From JBARDN01 sp963755705 (GTDB lineage Bacteria > Desulfobacterota > Binatia > Binatales > Binataceae), in NCBI GenBank assembly GCA_963755705.1, contig CAVWKW010000001.1:310001-374000 (forward strand): a stretch of DNA of 64,000 nucleotides, given 5' to 3'. The position numbers were made by a program, and so were the translations under genes. Position 1 is the first letter of the stretch. Every line of letters starts with the position of its first letter. The notes under the pieces are model-generated. The model made no database searches. It worked only from the letters and a program-made list of their open reading frames with translations, and was not told the DNA's origin. Below, piece by piece: positions 1 through 8,983 of the stretch.

Positions 1-2
1 CG

Positions 3-251
3 GCGGCGAGTCTGGTGGAATTCGAAAAGGCGCGCACGCGCCTGCGGACGATCACGTACGATCAGATCGATTCCCAGATGGGCGCGTTCGGCGACACCGA
101 GTATATCGCAGACCGGATCGCCGAGCTGAAAGAGCGCTTCGGCTTCACCCGCCTGGTCTGCTGGTTCGAGACCGGCGGCCTATACGGCCACGAGAACATC
201 CTCGCCGCGATGCGCCTGTTCGCCGAGCGTGTGATGCCGCGATTCTCATAA
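3..251 (+). CDS. LLM-class flavin-dependent oxidoreductase, C-terminal end (partial)
   Basis: The open frame enters from the left edge of the window, so only about 82 C-terminal residues are present. The segment with GDTEYIADRIAELKERFG, then LVCWFETGGL and ENILAAMRLFAERVMPRF, matches the usual C-terminus of bacterial luciferase-like flavin oxidoreductases. In that family the last helix carries the L-FAE-VMP motif. The complete homologue at 7071 ends in the same way (LNLFAEKVMPEF). The substrate cannot be told from this fragment. The gene is convergent with the ClC channel, and a 7-bp stem with a GAGT loop lies just after the stop at 276-293 without a T-tract. Confidence 0.85.
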   Translation, partial: AASLVEFEKARTRLRTITYDQIDSQMGAFGDTEYIADRIAELKERFGFTRLVCWFETGGLYGHENILAAMRLFAERVMPRFS

Positions 252-375
252 GGCGCCAGCAATCTGTTTCCGAGCGGCACAGGAGTCTGTGCCATTCAAA
301 GCCAGCTGCAATCTCTCCTTCTGAGGTGGCAACAGGCTTCAGCCTATGTTCCGAGTACTTCCGGGTGCGCGCGAG

Positions 376-2169
376 CTATGTCAGGTGTCCTGCGATCACC
401 GTCGCGGCCGGAGTGGCGCGATCGTTACCGACCGCGCGCAGAATATCGGTTTTGGTGATCAGTCCGGAAACCTCGCCGGTGTGAACATGCGTCACCAGCA
501 GCATCTGCTCGCCGCCCTCGCGCACCAGCAGCCTGAGCGCCTCGCTCAAATCGCAATCCTCGCTGACCCGGGTAACCTCGCGGTCGGCGATCGATCCGAT
601 TCTGGTTTTCTCCCAGTCAGTGCGAGCGACGCGGCCGAGATCCGACGCCGACACGAGACCGATAATTTCTTTGTCATGGTAAACCGGAAAGTGCGTGTGA
701 TCGTGATGCGCCGCGACTGACTGCGCGAAATCCGCAACCGTCGCCGACGCGAGCACCGATACAATCTTGCGCTGCATCACGTCACGCACCGCGAGGTTTC
801 TGAGCTCCGCGATCTTCACCGTCTCATGCAGATGCTGATCGCCCGAGACCGACGCCTCTCCGGAAATCGCATACGCCACCGCCGCGCCAATCAGGCTCGG
901 GATGATGTAGGTATGGCCGCCCGTTGTCTCGGCGACGAACACGACCGCGGTGAGTGGAGTTTTGTAGCCGGCTGCTATGAAGGACGCCATCCCGACCGCT
1001 GCGAACATATCCACCGCGGGCGAATGCATGATCGATTGCGCAAACGCGCTTCCCAGGCATCCTCCCACCAGCAGCAGCGGCACGAACATCGCGCTTACTC
1101 CCCCTGAAGCGAGCGAGCAGATCGTCGCGCCGAGCTTGAGAATCGCAAACGTGATCAGCAAATGCGACGGAAACGGCGTGCTCAGAACGTATCGCACTGC
1201 TTCGTAGTTGGGGCCGATCGGAATCAGATTGCCCGGAAACATAGACACGAACGCGAGGCCGCAAATCGCGGTGCCGAATCCGCCCGCCAGAAGTTTTACC
1301 GTATGCGGCACCGTGCTGTGCACGAAGAACATCCGCACCCGGCGAAACGTGATGTCGAATACGATCGCGATCAGCCCGATCCCCGCCCCCAAAAGCGCGG
1401 ACCAGAGCACATCCGATGATCTGAAAACCGTGCTCGCCCGAAATCCGAACAGCGGCTCCGCCCCCACGATCGTCACCAGTGTCGCGTAGGCGACTACCGA
1501 CGAGATCAGCGACGGCAGCAACGCCTCGTGCGCGAGGTCGTCTTTGTACGGCATCTCGAGCGCGAACACGATTCCGGTTAGCGGCGCGCGGAATACCGCC
1601 GCCATCCCAGCCGCCGCGCCGCTGATCAGCATGATCCGCCGGTCGCGCGGCTCAAGACGCTTGTAGTGGCGCCGCAGCTTCACCCACAACCACGATCCGA
1701 TCGCCCCCCCGCCGTAGATGCTTGGCCCTTCCAGTGCTGCGCTGCCGCCCGATCCAACCGTCGTAACCGCGGCGAGCAGCTTCCACCAGAACGGTTTGAA
1801 ATCGATGTCGCCCTGGTGGTCGTGGTAGGAGCGGATGATCTCTTCGGTCGAATGCTCATCGGGGTCCGGCGTGCCGAACTGCATGATCAAGCCGGTGAGT
1901 AAAAAACCGAACAGAAGTCCCGGCAGGATCATCCAATGATGTGCCAGATAAAGCGGCAGAAGGGTTGCCCAAATTTTGCCCAATATCAAAATCGTGATTC
2001 CGGCAATCACCAGCCCGGTCAGCACTCCGATGATCGGCGCGACCAGCAACCACTTCTGGATATCGCGGGAATAGGTAGCGCTGAGATCCTCGCTGATCAG
2101 CGCGGTATATTTCTTCAGCAGCGGATGTTGAAACAGAGGCGAATCAAGAATTCGAGCTGCGATACCCAC
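376..2169 (-). CDS. ClC-family chloride channel/antiporter with C-terminal CBS pair
   Basis: A 597-residue membrane protein of the voltage-gated ClC family, which moves chloride or exchanges Cl-/H+ across the inner membrane. About ten hydrophobic segments fill residues 40-440. The selectivity-filter region reads VGSGGSAALEGPSIYGGG, so the gating glutamate of the G-x-EGP motif is E147. The next ClC signature, GAAAGMAAVFRAPLTG, starts near residue 184, and a MFVPLLLVGG segment stands for the GxFxP motif. Residues of about 462-590 form two CBS domains (VRDVMQ..., then IADREVTRV... ending ITKTDILRA), which in this family bind nucleotides and regulate gating. The first motif (GSGIP in E. coli) is degenerate here, as in many CBS-bearing bacterial ClCs. 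It is divergent from the receiver-domain gene across a 449-bp spacer. Confidence 0.93.
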   Translation of the reverse strand: MGIAARILDSPLFQHPLLKKYTALISEDLSATYSRDIQKWLLVAPIIGVLTGLVIAGITILILGKIWATLLPLYLAHHWMILPGLLFGFLLTGLIMQFGTPDPDEHSTEEIIRSYHDHQGDIDFKPFWWKLLAAVTTVGSGGSAALEGPSIYGGGAIGSWLWVKLRRHYKRLEPRDRRIMLISGAAAGMAAVFRAPLTGIVFALEMPYKDDLAHEALLPSLISSVVAYATLVTIVGAEPLFGFRASTVFRSSDVLWSALLGAGIGLIAIVFDITFRRVRMFFVHSTVPHTVKLLAGGFGTAICGLAFVSMFPGNLIPIGPNYEAVRYVLSTPFPSHLLITFAILKLGATICSLASGGVSAMFVPLLLVGGCLGSAFAQSIMHSPAVDMFAAVGMASFIAAGYKTPLTAVVFVAETTGGHTYIIPSLIGAAVAYAISGEASVSGDQHLHETVKIAELRNLAVRDVMQRKIVSVLASATVADFAQSVAAHHDHTHFPVYHDKEIIGLVSASDLGRVARTDWEKTRIGSIADREVTRVSEDCDLSEALRLLVREGGEQMLLVTHVHTGEVSGLITKTDILRAVGNDRATPAATVIAGHLT

Positions 2170-2618
2170 CCCGCGATACTCCCATTCCTCTTTGAGGGTT
2201 GGCTACGCGAAGATCGCACCACGCGTCTCCGCTAATTTGCGCCAAGTCGCTGTGCCGACATGACACAAATCAATCAACGATTGTAGCAATTGCGCCACAT
2301 ACAAAAAGTCATCCAGTCGCACATTTTCAAAGCCATCGGTCGGATTACGCTACACGAAAGCGAGAACCGGTCGCAAAACTCTACGTATGCGATACGTCGT
2401 TCGATTCAAGCGCCGCAGGGACTGCTAGAGATGACAAGGCTAATCAATCCGACTGTTATCACAATAGTGGTTAATCACGGCGTTCGTGGCACGGCAATTG
2501 GATCATCATTCTCGTCTCTGAAGATTGTTTTCTGATTGGCGATAAATCTCTAACCAAAAACAAGACTTAACCACGCAGTTGAAGTACCCTTACAACGCTG
2601 GCGTTCAAGTGGAGTAGC
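2170..2618. other. 449-bp divergent intergenic region
   Basis: A gene-free stretch between the ClC gene (leftward) and the receiver-domain gene (rightward). It is clearly more AT-rich than its flanks, as expected for divergent promoters. I could not assign convincing -35/-10 pairs or an operator, and I saw no RNA gene or coding potential. Confidence 0.5.
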
Positions 2619-3089
2619 ATGGAGAACGACGAAAAAGATCTCGAAGGCGCCGGCCCCTGCGTTCGTATTTTTCTCGTCGAGGATAATCCTGATCACGTCT
2701 TCATCGCTCTCACCGTGATGCGCCAGGTGCTTGGCGACGCGATCGAAATGCTCCATGCGCAGAACGCTGAAGAAGCGCTCGACATGATCGCGCAGTTCAC
2801 CGAATACGACCGTCCCGATCTGTTTTTTGTCGATCTTCGCTTGCCCGATAACGGCGGCTTTTCTGTCCTCACCGCCGTCCGCGGCAGCGAAGTCTGCTCG
2901 ATGGTTCCGCTGTTCGTCGTGACCAGTTCCATGTACGACCGCGACATTGCCGAGAGCTATGAGCTTGGCGCGTCAGCCGTTCTTTCCAAGCCGCTGTCGC
3001 GCGCGAAGCTGCGTGAAGAACTGACCCGAATCGGGGCACTCCCGCCGCCCTCGGGTGAGCCTCCTCCCGGCACAACTTACCGTCATTGA
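2619..3089 (+). CDS. Single-domain response regulator (receiver only)
   Basis: A 156-residue protein made of one CheY-like receiver domain with a short proline-rich tail and no DNA-binding or enzymatic output domain. The key residues are all present: acidic pair E21/D22, phospho-acceptor D72 in LFFVDLRLPD, T102 in VVTSS and K124 in LSKPLS. The VEDNPDH start and long loop before helix 2 are typical of the Rcp1-like receivers that pair with phytochrome or other soluble histidine kinases by phosphotransfer. No kinase gene is adjacent, so its partner is unknown. A GTGGAG ribosome-binding site lies 4 nt before the ATG. Confidence 0.9.
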   Translation: MENDEKDLEGAGPCVRIFLVEDNPDHVFIALTVMRQVLGDAIEMLHAQNAEEALDMIAQFTEYDRPDLFFVDLRLPDNGGFSVLTAVRGSEVCSMVPLFVVTSSMYDRDIAESYELGASAVLSKPLSRAKLREELTRIGALPPPSGEPPPGTTYRH

Positions 3090-3221
3090 ATCACGTTGAG
3101 TTGAGTCGGCTCGCGCGGCGAGAATGCCGCGGGATCTTCTTTATGCGGTCGCTTGACGCCCACAGCCGCGAGTAGGATTCTCGGTTGGACAACAGCGCAA
3201 CTGGCGCATCCGAGGTTCCGC

Positions 3222-4463
3222 GTGAAACCCCATTCATTCGATAAAAGCAACGCGCTCATGGAGCGCGCGCGCAAGGTCGTTCCCGGCGGCATCTACGGGC
3301 ATCAGAACCCCGCGATGCTGACCAAGGGTGCGTTCCCGTCATTCTTCGCTCGCGGCCAGGGCTCGCACATCTGGGACGTCGATGGCAACGAGTACATCGA
3401 CTACATGGCTTCCTACGGACCGATCGTGCTCGGGCATCGGCATCCCCGCGTCGAGGAAGCTGTCCGCCGCCAGATGGAACTCGGCAATTGCTTCAACGCG
3501 CCCGGTCCGCTGTGGGTCGAGCTGGCGGAATACATGGTCTCGATCACGCCGTTCGCCGATTGGACGGTGTTCGCCAAAAACGGCTCCGACGTCTGCACCT
3601 GGGCCACGGTGCTGGCGCGCCACGCGACCGGACGCAAGAAGATCGCGATGTGCTCGGGCGCGTATCACGGTGCGCACGTGTGGTGCACGCCTGCGCCGAG
3701 CGGTGTGATGCCGGAAGATCGAGCCAACGTCGTGTACTTCAACTACAACAACCTCGCGAGCCTGCGCGAGGTGATCGGCGACAACCAGGGCGAGATCGCC
3801 GGCGTGATTCTCTCTCCGTTTCGACATGACGCGGGCCACGATCAGGAGCTGCCCGTCGAAGGATTTCTCTCCGGCGTGCGCGAGCTGTGCGATCGCAACG
3901 GAATCGTTTTTATTCTCGACGACGTACGCGCCGGCTTTCGCCTCAACATGGGCGGCTCCGGCGAATTGTTCGGCGTGCGCCCTGATCTCTCGACCTACTG
4001 CAAGGCGATGGGCAACGGCTATCCGATCTCGGCGTGCATGGGACGCGACAGCCTGAAGCAGGCCGCGCAGGAGGTGTTCTTCACCGGCTCATATTTCACC
4101 AGCGCCGTTCCAATGGCGGCGTCGCTGGCCTGTCTGCAAGAGCTGGCCGCCACAAACGGAATCGAGCGGATGCGGATGCTCGGCGAAAAGCTCCGGGATG
4201 GTCTCCTGGCACAGGCGCGCTCGCACCACTTCGAGGTGACGTACTCGGGACCGCCCGCGATCCCCTACATGACGTTCAAGGACGATCACGGCCGTCACGA
4301 TCGAATGAAAGCATTCGCCGGCGCGTGTTCTCTCAATGGGGTGTACATCGCACCGCGCCACAACTGGTTCCTGACGGCAGCCCACACCGAGGACGACATA
4401 GCTCGCACGCTCGAGGTAACCGACGCCGCCTACACCACCGTCCGCAAGCAGTTCCCGGCGTAG
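3222..4463 (+). CDS. Class III aminotransferase, glutamate-1-semialdehyde aminomutase-like
   Basis: A PLP enzyme of about 413 residues. The N-terminus (SNALMERARKVVPGGIYG) and the block ending in STYCKAMGNGYPISA are typical of glutamate-1-semialdehyde 2,1-aminomutase-like proteins. Counted from the chosen start, the Schiff-base lysine is K261 and the PLP-nitrogen aspartate lies in FILDDVRAGF. An upstream TTG at 3153 is in frame, but the GTG at 3222 starts right at the conserved part and is preferred. Isolated homologues away from heme genes often act as transaminases or mutases in catabolism or natural product pathways. No other heme gene is near, so a hemL role should not be assumed. Confidence 0.82.
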   Translation: MKPHSFDKSNALMERARKVVPGGIYGHQNPAMLTKGAFPSFFARGQGSHIWDVDGNEYIDYMASYGPIVLGHRHPRVEEAVRRQMELGNCFNAPGPLWVELAEYMVSITPFADWTVFAKNGSDVCTWATVLARHATGRKKIAMCSGAYHGAHVWCTPAPSGVMPEDRANVVYFNYNNLASLREVIGDNQGEIAGVILSPFRHDAGHDQELPVEGFLSGVRELCDRNGIVFILDDVRAGFRLNMGGSGELFGVRPDLSTYCKAMGNGYPISACMGRDSLKQAAQEVFFTGSYFTSAVPMAASLACLQELAATNGIERMRMLGEKLRDGLLAQARSHHFEVTYSGPPAIPYMTFKDDHGRHDRMKAFAGACSLNGVYIAPRHNWFLTAAHTEDDIARTLEVTDAAYTTVRKQFPA

Positions 4464-4742
4464 CCTCGGTCCCTCGGCGTGCCTGATACCTCGCTCTGAA
4501 CGATCCGCGCGCGGCATCGTTTTGCCGCGCGCCCCAAAGTTCTGGGCGCGACCGTCAGCACCAACCCGTGCGCGGTTCACAAACTTCCGCAGCAAGCGGA
4601 GAAATTACGAAAAGATAAAACAAACTGGCTACTTCAGAAATAAATCTTCGAATTTGCTTGATAATTTCCCTTCCGGATCACTAAATTGACCTGAACGAAC
4701 CCACCGCTGGAAGTTTTCAATTTTTCTTCGTCTCGCGATGCC

Positions 4743-6152
4743 TCAAATCTTGGGCCATTTGTTGTTCCACGGACGCGCTTGCTCGTACGCATACGCCGCT
4801 TGGAGCACTAGATCCTCGCGCTGGCGCTCGGCCACGATCTGCAATCCTGCGGGCAAACCCGCGTCGGTCAGACCGGCCCTCACATTGGCGCCCGGATGCC
4901 CGCTCATGTTGAACGGATAGGTAAATCCCGCGACGGCTTTCAATTGGTCGGCGGGCTTGCCGTTAATCGTGTCGAACGGAGGTCCCGCCGCGGGAAACGC
5001 TTCCGTCGCGATCGTCGGGGTGAGCAGCAAATCGTAGCGTTCAAAAATCTTGCGGCACCATTCGTTGAATTGATAGCGCAGCCGATAGGCCTGCCCGTAA
5101 TGCCGCCACGTGATGTGCTCGGCGGACATCGTGCCCGCTGCGAAAGCGCGGCCGAAATCATCGCGACGGCTCGCCAGCAACTCGTAGAGTTGCGCGTAGG
5201 ATTGGGTCGCACCCAGGCGTTGCCATTCGCGCCCGAGGTCGGTTATCGGATCGTTGATCACCGTGATCTCATGGCCGAGATCCTTGAACACATCCACTGC
5301 GTGCGCGACCTCGCGCGCGACGTCGCTCTGCACCGGACTCCCGAAGTCGGGATGAAACGCGATGCGCAACTTCTTGGGTATCCGCTCGAGGATCGCGTGA
5401 TAGGAAATTCCCGGATGCGGCAGCGAATCGGGATCGGCCGCATGATATCCGACTGCCGCGTCCAGATAGATCGCGGCGTCGCGCACCGTGCGCGTGAGCG
5501 GTCCAACCACGCTGGTGTCGTTCCATCCGAGCATCCCCAAAGAGGGCTCCAGCGGAATTCGTCCTTTCGTCGGCTTGAGCCCGAAACATCCGACGTAGCA
5601 CGCCGGGATTCGCACCGAGCCGCCGCCGTCGGAACCGGTCGTGAGCGGAACGATTCCGCCCGAGATCGCCGCCGAGCTTCCGCCCGACGATCCACCGGGC
5701 GTGCGCTCAAGGTTCCACGGATTCCGCGTCACGCCGAACAGCAGATTCTTGGTGAAGCCGGTGTATCCGAACTCGGGCGCGTTGGTCTTGCCGAGCACGA
5801 TCGCGCCCGCCGCCTTGAGCCGCCCGACCTGCACCGAATCGCCCTGCGGCATATGATCCTTATAGACTTTCGATCCGTGAGTGGTCGGCAAGCCGGCCGC
5901 ATCTTCGAGATCTTTGACCCCGAGCGGCAATCCGCAGAGCGGCCCGAGATCTTCGTGCCGCGCGATCTTCTCGTCCATCGCGCGCGCCTCGTCCATCGCG
6001 GCCTCCGCGCGCACCGCCACGAACGCGTTGATTTTAGGATTGACCTGTTCGAGCCGCTCGAGCGTTGCCGCCATCAATTCGCTCGGCTTCAGTTCGCGCC
6101 GTCGGATCATCGCGGCCAGTTCGTGCGCGGGTTTCCAATAGAGTTCGGCCAT
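4743..6152 (-). CDS. Amidase (amidase-signature family)
   Basis: A hydrolase of about 469 residues that cleaves C-N bonds of amides with a Ser-cisSer-Lys triad. In the longer reading (from the GTG at 6161) the triad is K83 in LPLGVKDLED, S158 in the GGSSGGS loop and nucleophile S182 in GSDGGGSVRIP. The segment LERTPGGSSGG and the C-terminal LPAGLQIVAERQREDLVLQAA are family hallmarks. The ATG at 6152 is chosen because a GGAGAGG site lies 8-9 nt upstream of it; the GTG at 6161 would sit on top of that site. The substrate is unknown (candidates are aryl amides, amide pesticides or 6-aminohexanoate dimers). The TetR-family gene next door is divergent, which suggests it controls this amidase. Confidence 0.9.
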   Translation of the reverse strand: MAELYWKPAHELAAMIRRRELKPSELMAATLERLEQVNPKINAFVAVRAEAAMDEARAMDEKIARHEDLGPLCGLPLGVKDLEDAAGLPTTHGSKVYKDHMPQGDSVQVGRLKAAGAIVLGKTNAPEFGYTGFTKNLLFGVTRNPWNLERTPGGSSGGSSAAISGGIVPLTTGSDGGGSVRIPACYVGCFGLKPTKGRIPLEPSLGMLGWNDTSVVGPLTRTVRDAAIYLDAAVGYHAADPDSLPHPGISYHAILERIPKKLRIAFHPDFGSPVQSDVAREVAHAVDVFKDLGHEITVINDPITDLGREWQRLGATQSYAQLYELLASRRDDFGRAFAAGTMSAEHITWRHYGQAYRLRYQFNEWCRKIFERYDLLLTPTIATEAFPAAGPPFDTINGKPADQLKAVAGFTYPFNMSGHPGANVRAGLTDAGLPAGLQIVAERQREDLVLQAAYAYEQARPWNNKWPKI

Positions 6153-6273
6153 AGCTCTCACCTCTCCTCGCCAGGCTCGGGCGCCACGCGATCTGGCGCT
6201 GATGGGAGGTTTTCTACTACGGTTTGCATGGAATCAAAAGCGCGCGGTGAGCCGCGCGCGGCGGTTTGACTGC

Positions 6274-6287
6274 CTAACAACTGTTAG
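6274..6287. promoter_or_regulatory. 14-bp dyad, candidate TetR operator
   Basis: CTAACA-AC-TGTTAG is a perfect 6+6 bp inverted repeat in the 168-bp spacer between the amidase (leftward) and the TetR-type regulator (rightward). It lies 33 bp before the regulator's ATG. Short palindromes in the divergent spacer beside a tetR-family gene are typical operators for autoregulation and control of the neighbour. This role is inferred from position. Confidence 0.55.
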
Positions 6288-6320
6288 ATAAACTTTCGGC
6301 TGCGCACGAGAGAACTAATC

Positions 6321-6998
6321 ATGCGATCCCAATCCAAATCGCCCGCCGCCCACGCGGCAAGCAAAGTCGTCCCGCTTCATCGCGCAATCGATACCCGTGA
6401 TCGGGTGCTTGCGGTCGCGCTGCCGCTGTTCGCCGACCGGGGTTATCGCGGCACCAGCCTGCGCGATATCGCGCGCCGTATCGGAATCAAGGCGCCCTCG
6501 CTGCTGCATCATTTTCCCTCCAAGCAGCAGCTTTACCTCGCGGTGCTGGACAGGATTTTCGAAGGGATGGAAGCCGCGGCGCAGAATGTCGCGACCGGAA
6601 AGGGCACCCGCCAGGAGCGCCTGGTGCAAGCCATCCAGGACGCGATTGACTATATTGCGAAGCATCCCGACTCGATGAAGCTTTTGTGGAAAGAGATGGC
6701 CGACGAGAGCGGTGTCGGACGCAGCCTCCTGAAGCGGCGGATGCCGCCGCTCGACGCGATCGTTATGAATTTTATTTTCCGCGGACAGCGCGAGGGCGAG
6801 TTCCGCGCCGAACTGGATCCGTTCCATTTCATCCGCAGCCTCGAGTCGATCACGATCGGATATTTCGGCACTGCCGCGATGATCAAGCGGCTCTGGAACG
6901 TTAACCTGCTCGAACCCGCGATTATCGAGCGCCGCAAACGCGAAGTCGTCGATATGGTCGAGCGGACGCTCTTCGTCAGGCCGGCCGACAAAGTTTAG
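6321..6998 (+). CDS. TetR/AcrR-family transcriptional regulator
   Basis: A 225-residue DNA-binding repressor. Residues of about 22-70 form the TetR helix-turn-helix: RDRVLAVALPLFADRGYRGTSLRDIARRIG followed by IKAPSLLHHFPSKQQLY. The C-terminal two thirds should bind the ligand and dimerise; I see nothing there that reveals the ligand. The gene sits between the divergent amidase and a co-directional LLM oxidoreductase 72 bp downstream, so either may be a target. The dyad at 6274-6287 is a likely operator. Confidence 0.92.
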   Translation: MRSQSKSPAAHAASKVVPLHRAIDTRDRVLAVALPLFADRGYRGTSLRDIARRIGIKAPSLLHHFPSKQQLYLAVLDRIFEGMEAAAQNVATGKGTRQERLVQAIQDAIDYIAKHPDSMKLLWKEMADESGVGRSLLKRRMPPLDAIVMNFIFRGQREGEFRAELDPFHFIRSLESITIGYFGTAAMIKRLWNVNLLEPAIIERRKREVVDMVERTLFVRPADKV

Positions 6999-7070
6999 AA
7001 GCGCGATCAAAATTTCTTTCGAGCACCGCACCCCGAAGCGTTACACCCAGAAAGAGAGGGTAATAGCAAT

Positions 7071-8264
7071 ATGAAGTTCGGAACGTTCTACGAGCATCAG
7101 CTACCGCGTCCATGGAAGCCCGGCTCGGAGCTGAAGCTGTTTCAGGATGCGCTCGACCAGGTCGAGCTGGCCGACAAGCTCGGCATCGATCACATGTGGG
7201 AAGTCGAGCATCATTTTCTCGAGGAATACGCGCATTCCTCGGCGCCCGAAATTTTTCTGGCTGCGTGCAGCCAGCGCACCAAGCGGATTCGGCTCGGCCA
7301 CGGAATCGTGCTCCTGCCCGCGGGATACAACCATCCGGCGCGCGTCGCGGAACGAATCGCCACGCTTGATCTGGTGAGCGGCGGACGGGTCGAGTTCGGC
7401 ACCGGAGAATCTTCGGCCGAAGCGGAACTTGGCGGCTTTCTGATTCCTCGCGCCGACAAGCGCGACATGTGGCAGGAATCGCTCGGCGCGATCTGCAGGA
7501 TGTTCGTCGAGGAGCCGTTCCAGGGACACGAAGGCAAGTTTTTCAACATGCCGGTGCGCAACGTGGTGCCCAAGCCGGTGCAGAAACCGCATCCTCCGCT
7601 GTGGGTCGCATGCTCGCGGCGCGAGACGATTCACCTTGCCGCCAAGCTCGGAATCGGCGCGCTGACTTTCGCGTTCGTCAGTCCCGAGGAAGCGAAGATG
7701 TGGGTCGATGACTACTACACCACGCTGGCCAACGAGTGCGAGCCGATCGGTTACGCGATCAATCCCAACATCGCGATCGTGACCGGCTTCATGTGCGATC
7801 CGAACCAGCAGCGCGCAGTGTCGATGGGCCAGGAAGGGCTTAAGTTTTTCTCCTACGCGCTGGGGCATCATTACGTCTTCGGACAGCACGAGCCGGGCAA
7901 GACCGACATCTGGTCGAACTACAAGGGCGTGAAGATCGACATCCCCGGCGCGGGCGGAGAGAACGCCTGCATCGGCACTCCCGATCTGATCCGCGAACGC
8001 CTGCGCGCGTATGAAGAAGTGGGCGTTGACCAGGTGGTCTTCATTTCGCAGGCTGGCAACAACAAGCACGAGGATATCTGCTCCTCGCTCAATCTGTTCG
8101 CCGAAAAGGTGATGCCGGAATTCAAGCCGCGCGAGGAAAAGCGCGCAAAGGAAAAGGCCGAGCGGATGGCGCCGATCATCGACAAGGCGATGAAGCGCAA
8201 ACGCGACCCGCAACTGCCGAAGTCGTCCGGCTCAACGATAATCCAGGCCGGGATGGCGCCGTAA
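7071..8264 (+). CDS. LLM-class flavin-dependent oxidoreductase
   Basis: A 397-residue luciferase-like monooxygenase or dehydrogenase that uses reduced FMN or F420 in a TIM barrel. It starts MKFGTFYEHQLPRPW, with IDHMWEVEHHFLEEY (the conserved E-H-H pair near residues 45-48), the QRTKRIRLGHGIVLLPAGYNHPARVAERIATLDLVSGGR core and a C-terminal LNLFAEKVMPEF. An AGAGGG site precedes the ATG. The C-terminal tail past residue 350 is lysine and arginine rich. It follows the TetR gene and ends in a strong terminator at 8293-8320. The substrate is unknown; the family covers alkane, alkanesulfonate and long-chain substrates. Confidence 0.9.
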   Translation: MKFGTFYEHQLPRPWKPGSELKLFQDALDQVELADKLGIDHMWEVEHHFLEEYAHSSAPEIFLAACSQRTKRIRLGHGIVLLPAGYNHPARVAERIATLDLVSGGRVEFGTGESSAEAELGGFLIPRADKRDMWQESLGAICRMFVEEPFQGHEGKFFNMPVRNVVPKPVQKPHPPLWVACSRRETIHLAAKLGIGALTFAFVSPEEAKMWVDDYYTTLANECEPIGYAINPNIAIVTGFMCDPNQQRAVSMGQEGLKFFSYALGHHYVFGQHEPGKTDIWSNYKGVKIDIPGAGGENACIGTPDLIRERLRAYEEVGVDQVVFISQAGNNKHEDICSSLNLFAEKVMPEFKPREEKRAKEKAERMAPIIDKAMKRKRDPQLPKSSGSTIIQAGMAP

Positions 8265-8292
8265 GTGGAGCGAGGGGGCAGTTCGATCTCGA

Positions 8293-8320
8293 AGGGCCGC
8301 CGTTTTGGGCGGCTCTTTTT
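8293..8320 (+). terminator. Rho-independent terminator after the LLM gene
   Basis: A GC-rich stem (GGGCCGCC paired with GGCGGCTC, with a GTTTTG-type loop) is followed directly by a run of five T residues. It lies 28 bp after the stop of the LLM oxidoreductase. Confidence 0.8.
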
Positions 8321-8366
8321 CGTGGGGCGATGATTTCGGGTGGGGGCTCCGCTATTCTGATTATCG

Positions 8367-8891
8367 ATGAAAATGATCTTACACAAATCAATGAGCGTTC
8401 TCGCGGCAGTGATCGCGGCTGCGATCATCCTGCCATCCGTGCGAGCGCATGCTTCCGGCAGCTCAACCGCGGTGCGGGCGCAGAATGTCCAGGCGAAAAT
8501 CGCGCTCGCCACCGCCAGGGTCGCGCCTGGACACGACGTCGGTGTGACCGTGGATATCGCGATCGAGCCCGGATGGCACATCTACGGAAATCCGGTGCCC
8601 GAGGATTTCGTCGCGACGAGCGTCGCGTTCGACAGCCAGGTGATCGCAAAGCAGCAAATCAAATTTCCGCCACCGACCCCCGTAAAGTTCGAGGGACTCG
8701 GTCAAACGCTGCCGGTCTATGAGAAGTCAGTGCGCGCGGCAGGAACAGTGATGATCGATCCGAAGTCAAAGCCGGGCGATTACCAAATCGCTGGCACGTT
8801 CAAGTTCCAGGAATGCAACGACAACATCTGCAAGATTCCGCAAGCGGTAAAGTTCGAGATTCCAGTAACCGTAGAAGCCGCGGCGAAATAA
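8367..8891 (+). CDS. Exported protein like the N-terminal (alpha) domain of DsbD
   Basis: A 174-residue protein with a cleavable-type signal peptide (hydrophobic core about residues 10-24, AHA site near 28). The mature part carries the beta-sandwich pattern of the DsbD N-terminal domain: PGHDVGVTVDIAIEPGWHIYGNPVPEDF, then a C-terminal FQECNDNICKIP. The Cys-x4-Cys pair corresponds to the redox pair that DsbD-alpha uses to pass electrons to periplasmic partners. No DsbD membrane or thioredoxin domain is fused or adjacent, so it is a stand-alone alpha domain. The site of action should be the periplasm. The partner is unknown. An alternative start is the ATG at 8391. Confidence 0.78.
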   Translation: MKMILHKSMSVLAAVIAAAIILPSVRAHASGSSTAVRAQNVQAKIALATARVAPGHDVGVTVDIAIEPGWHIYGNPVPEDFVATSVAFDSQVIAKQQIKFPPPTPVKFEGLGQTLPVYEKSVRAAGTVMIDPKSKPGDYQIAGTFKFQECNDNICKIPQAVKFEIPVTVEAAAK

Positions 8892-8898
8892 TCACAGC

Positions 8899-8924
8899 GG
8901 CCACCGAGACACCAAGACACGAAG
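8899..8924. repeat. Copy of the CCACTAAGACAC-type intergenic repeat (partial)
   Basis: The sequence CCACCGAGACACCAAGACAC followed by GAAG matches the arm of the two larger elements at 62776-62873 and 63231-63336. Here only one arm is kept, and it runs straight into the hairpin at 8926-8962. Confidence 0.6.
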
Positions 8925-8925
8925 A

Positions 8926-8962
8926 ACAAGCGGCGCTAGCGTATTCGCGAGCGCCGCCTTGT
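8926..8962. terminator. Hairpin between convergent genes
   Basis: ACAAGCGGCGCT pairs with AGCGCCGCCTTGT with one bulged base around a 12-nt loop. It lies between the convergent DsbD-alpha-like gene and the amidohydrolase. There is no clear T-tract, so it may work only weakly as a two-way terminator. Confidence 0.55.
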
Positions 8963-8983
8963 CATTAGGCGGATGACGTGCGG

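Noticed and set aside
276..293. Terminator between the first LLM gene and the ClC gene
   Set aside because: A perfect 7-bp stem with a GAGT loop exists, but there is no T-tract on either strand.
3222..4463. Heme-pathway hemL
   Set aside because: The fold and lysine motif match, but the gene stands alone and many relatives are catabolic aminotransferases, so the symbol was not used.
4896..6269. 457-residue open frame on the plus strand across the amidase
   Set aside because: It is antisense to a gene with all amidase motifs. Its product is arginine-rich with no domain, as expected for the opposite strand of GC-rich coding DNA.
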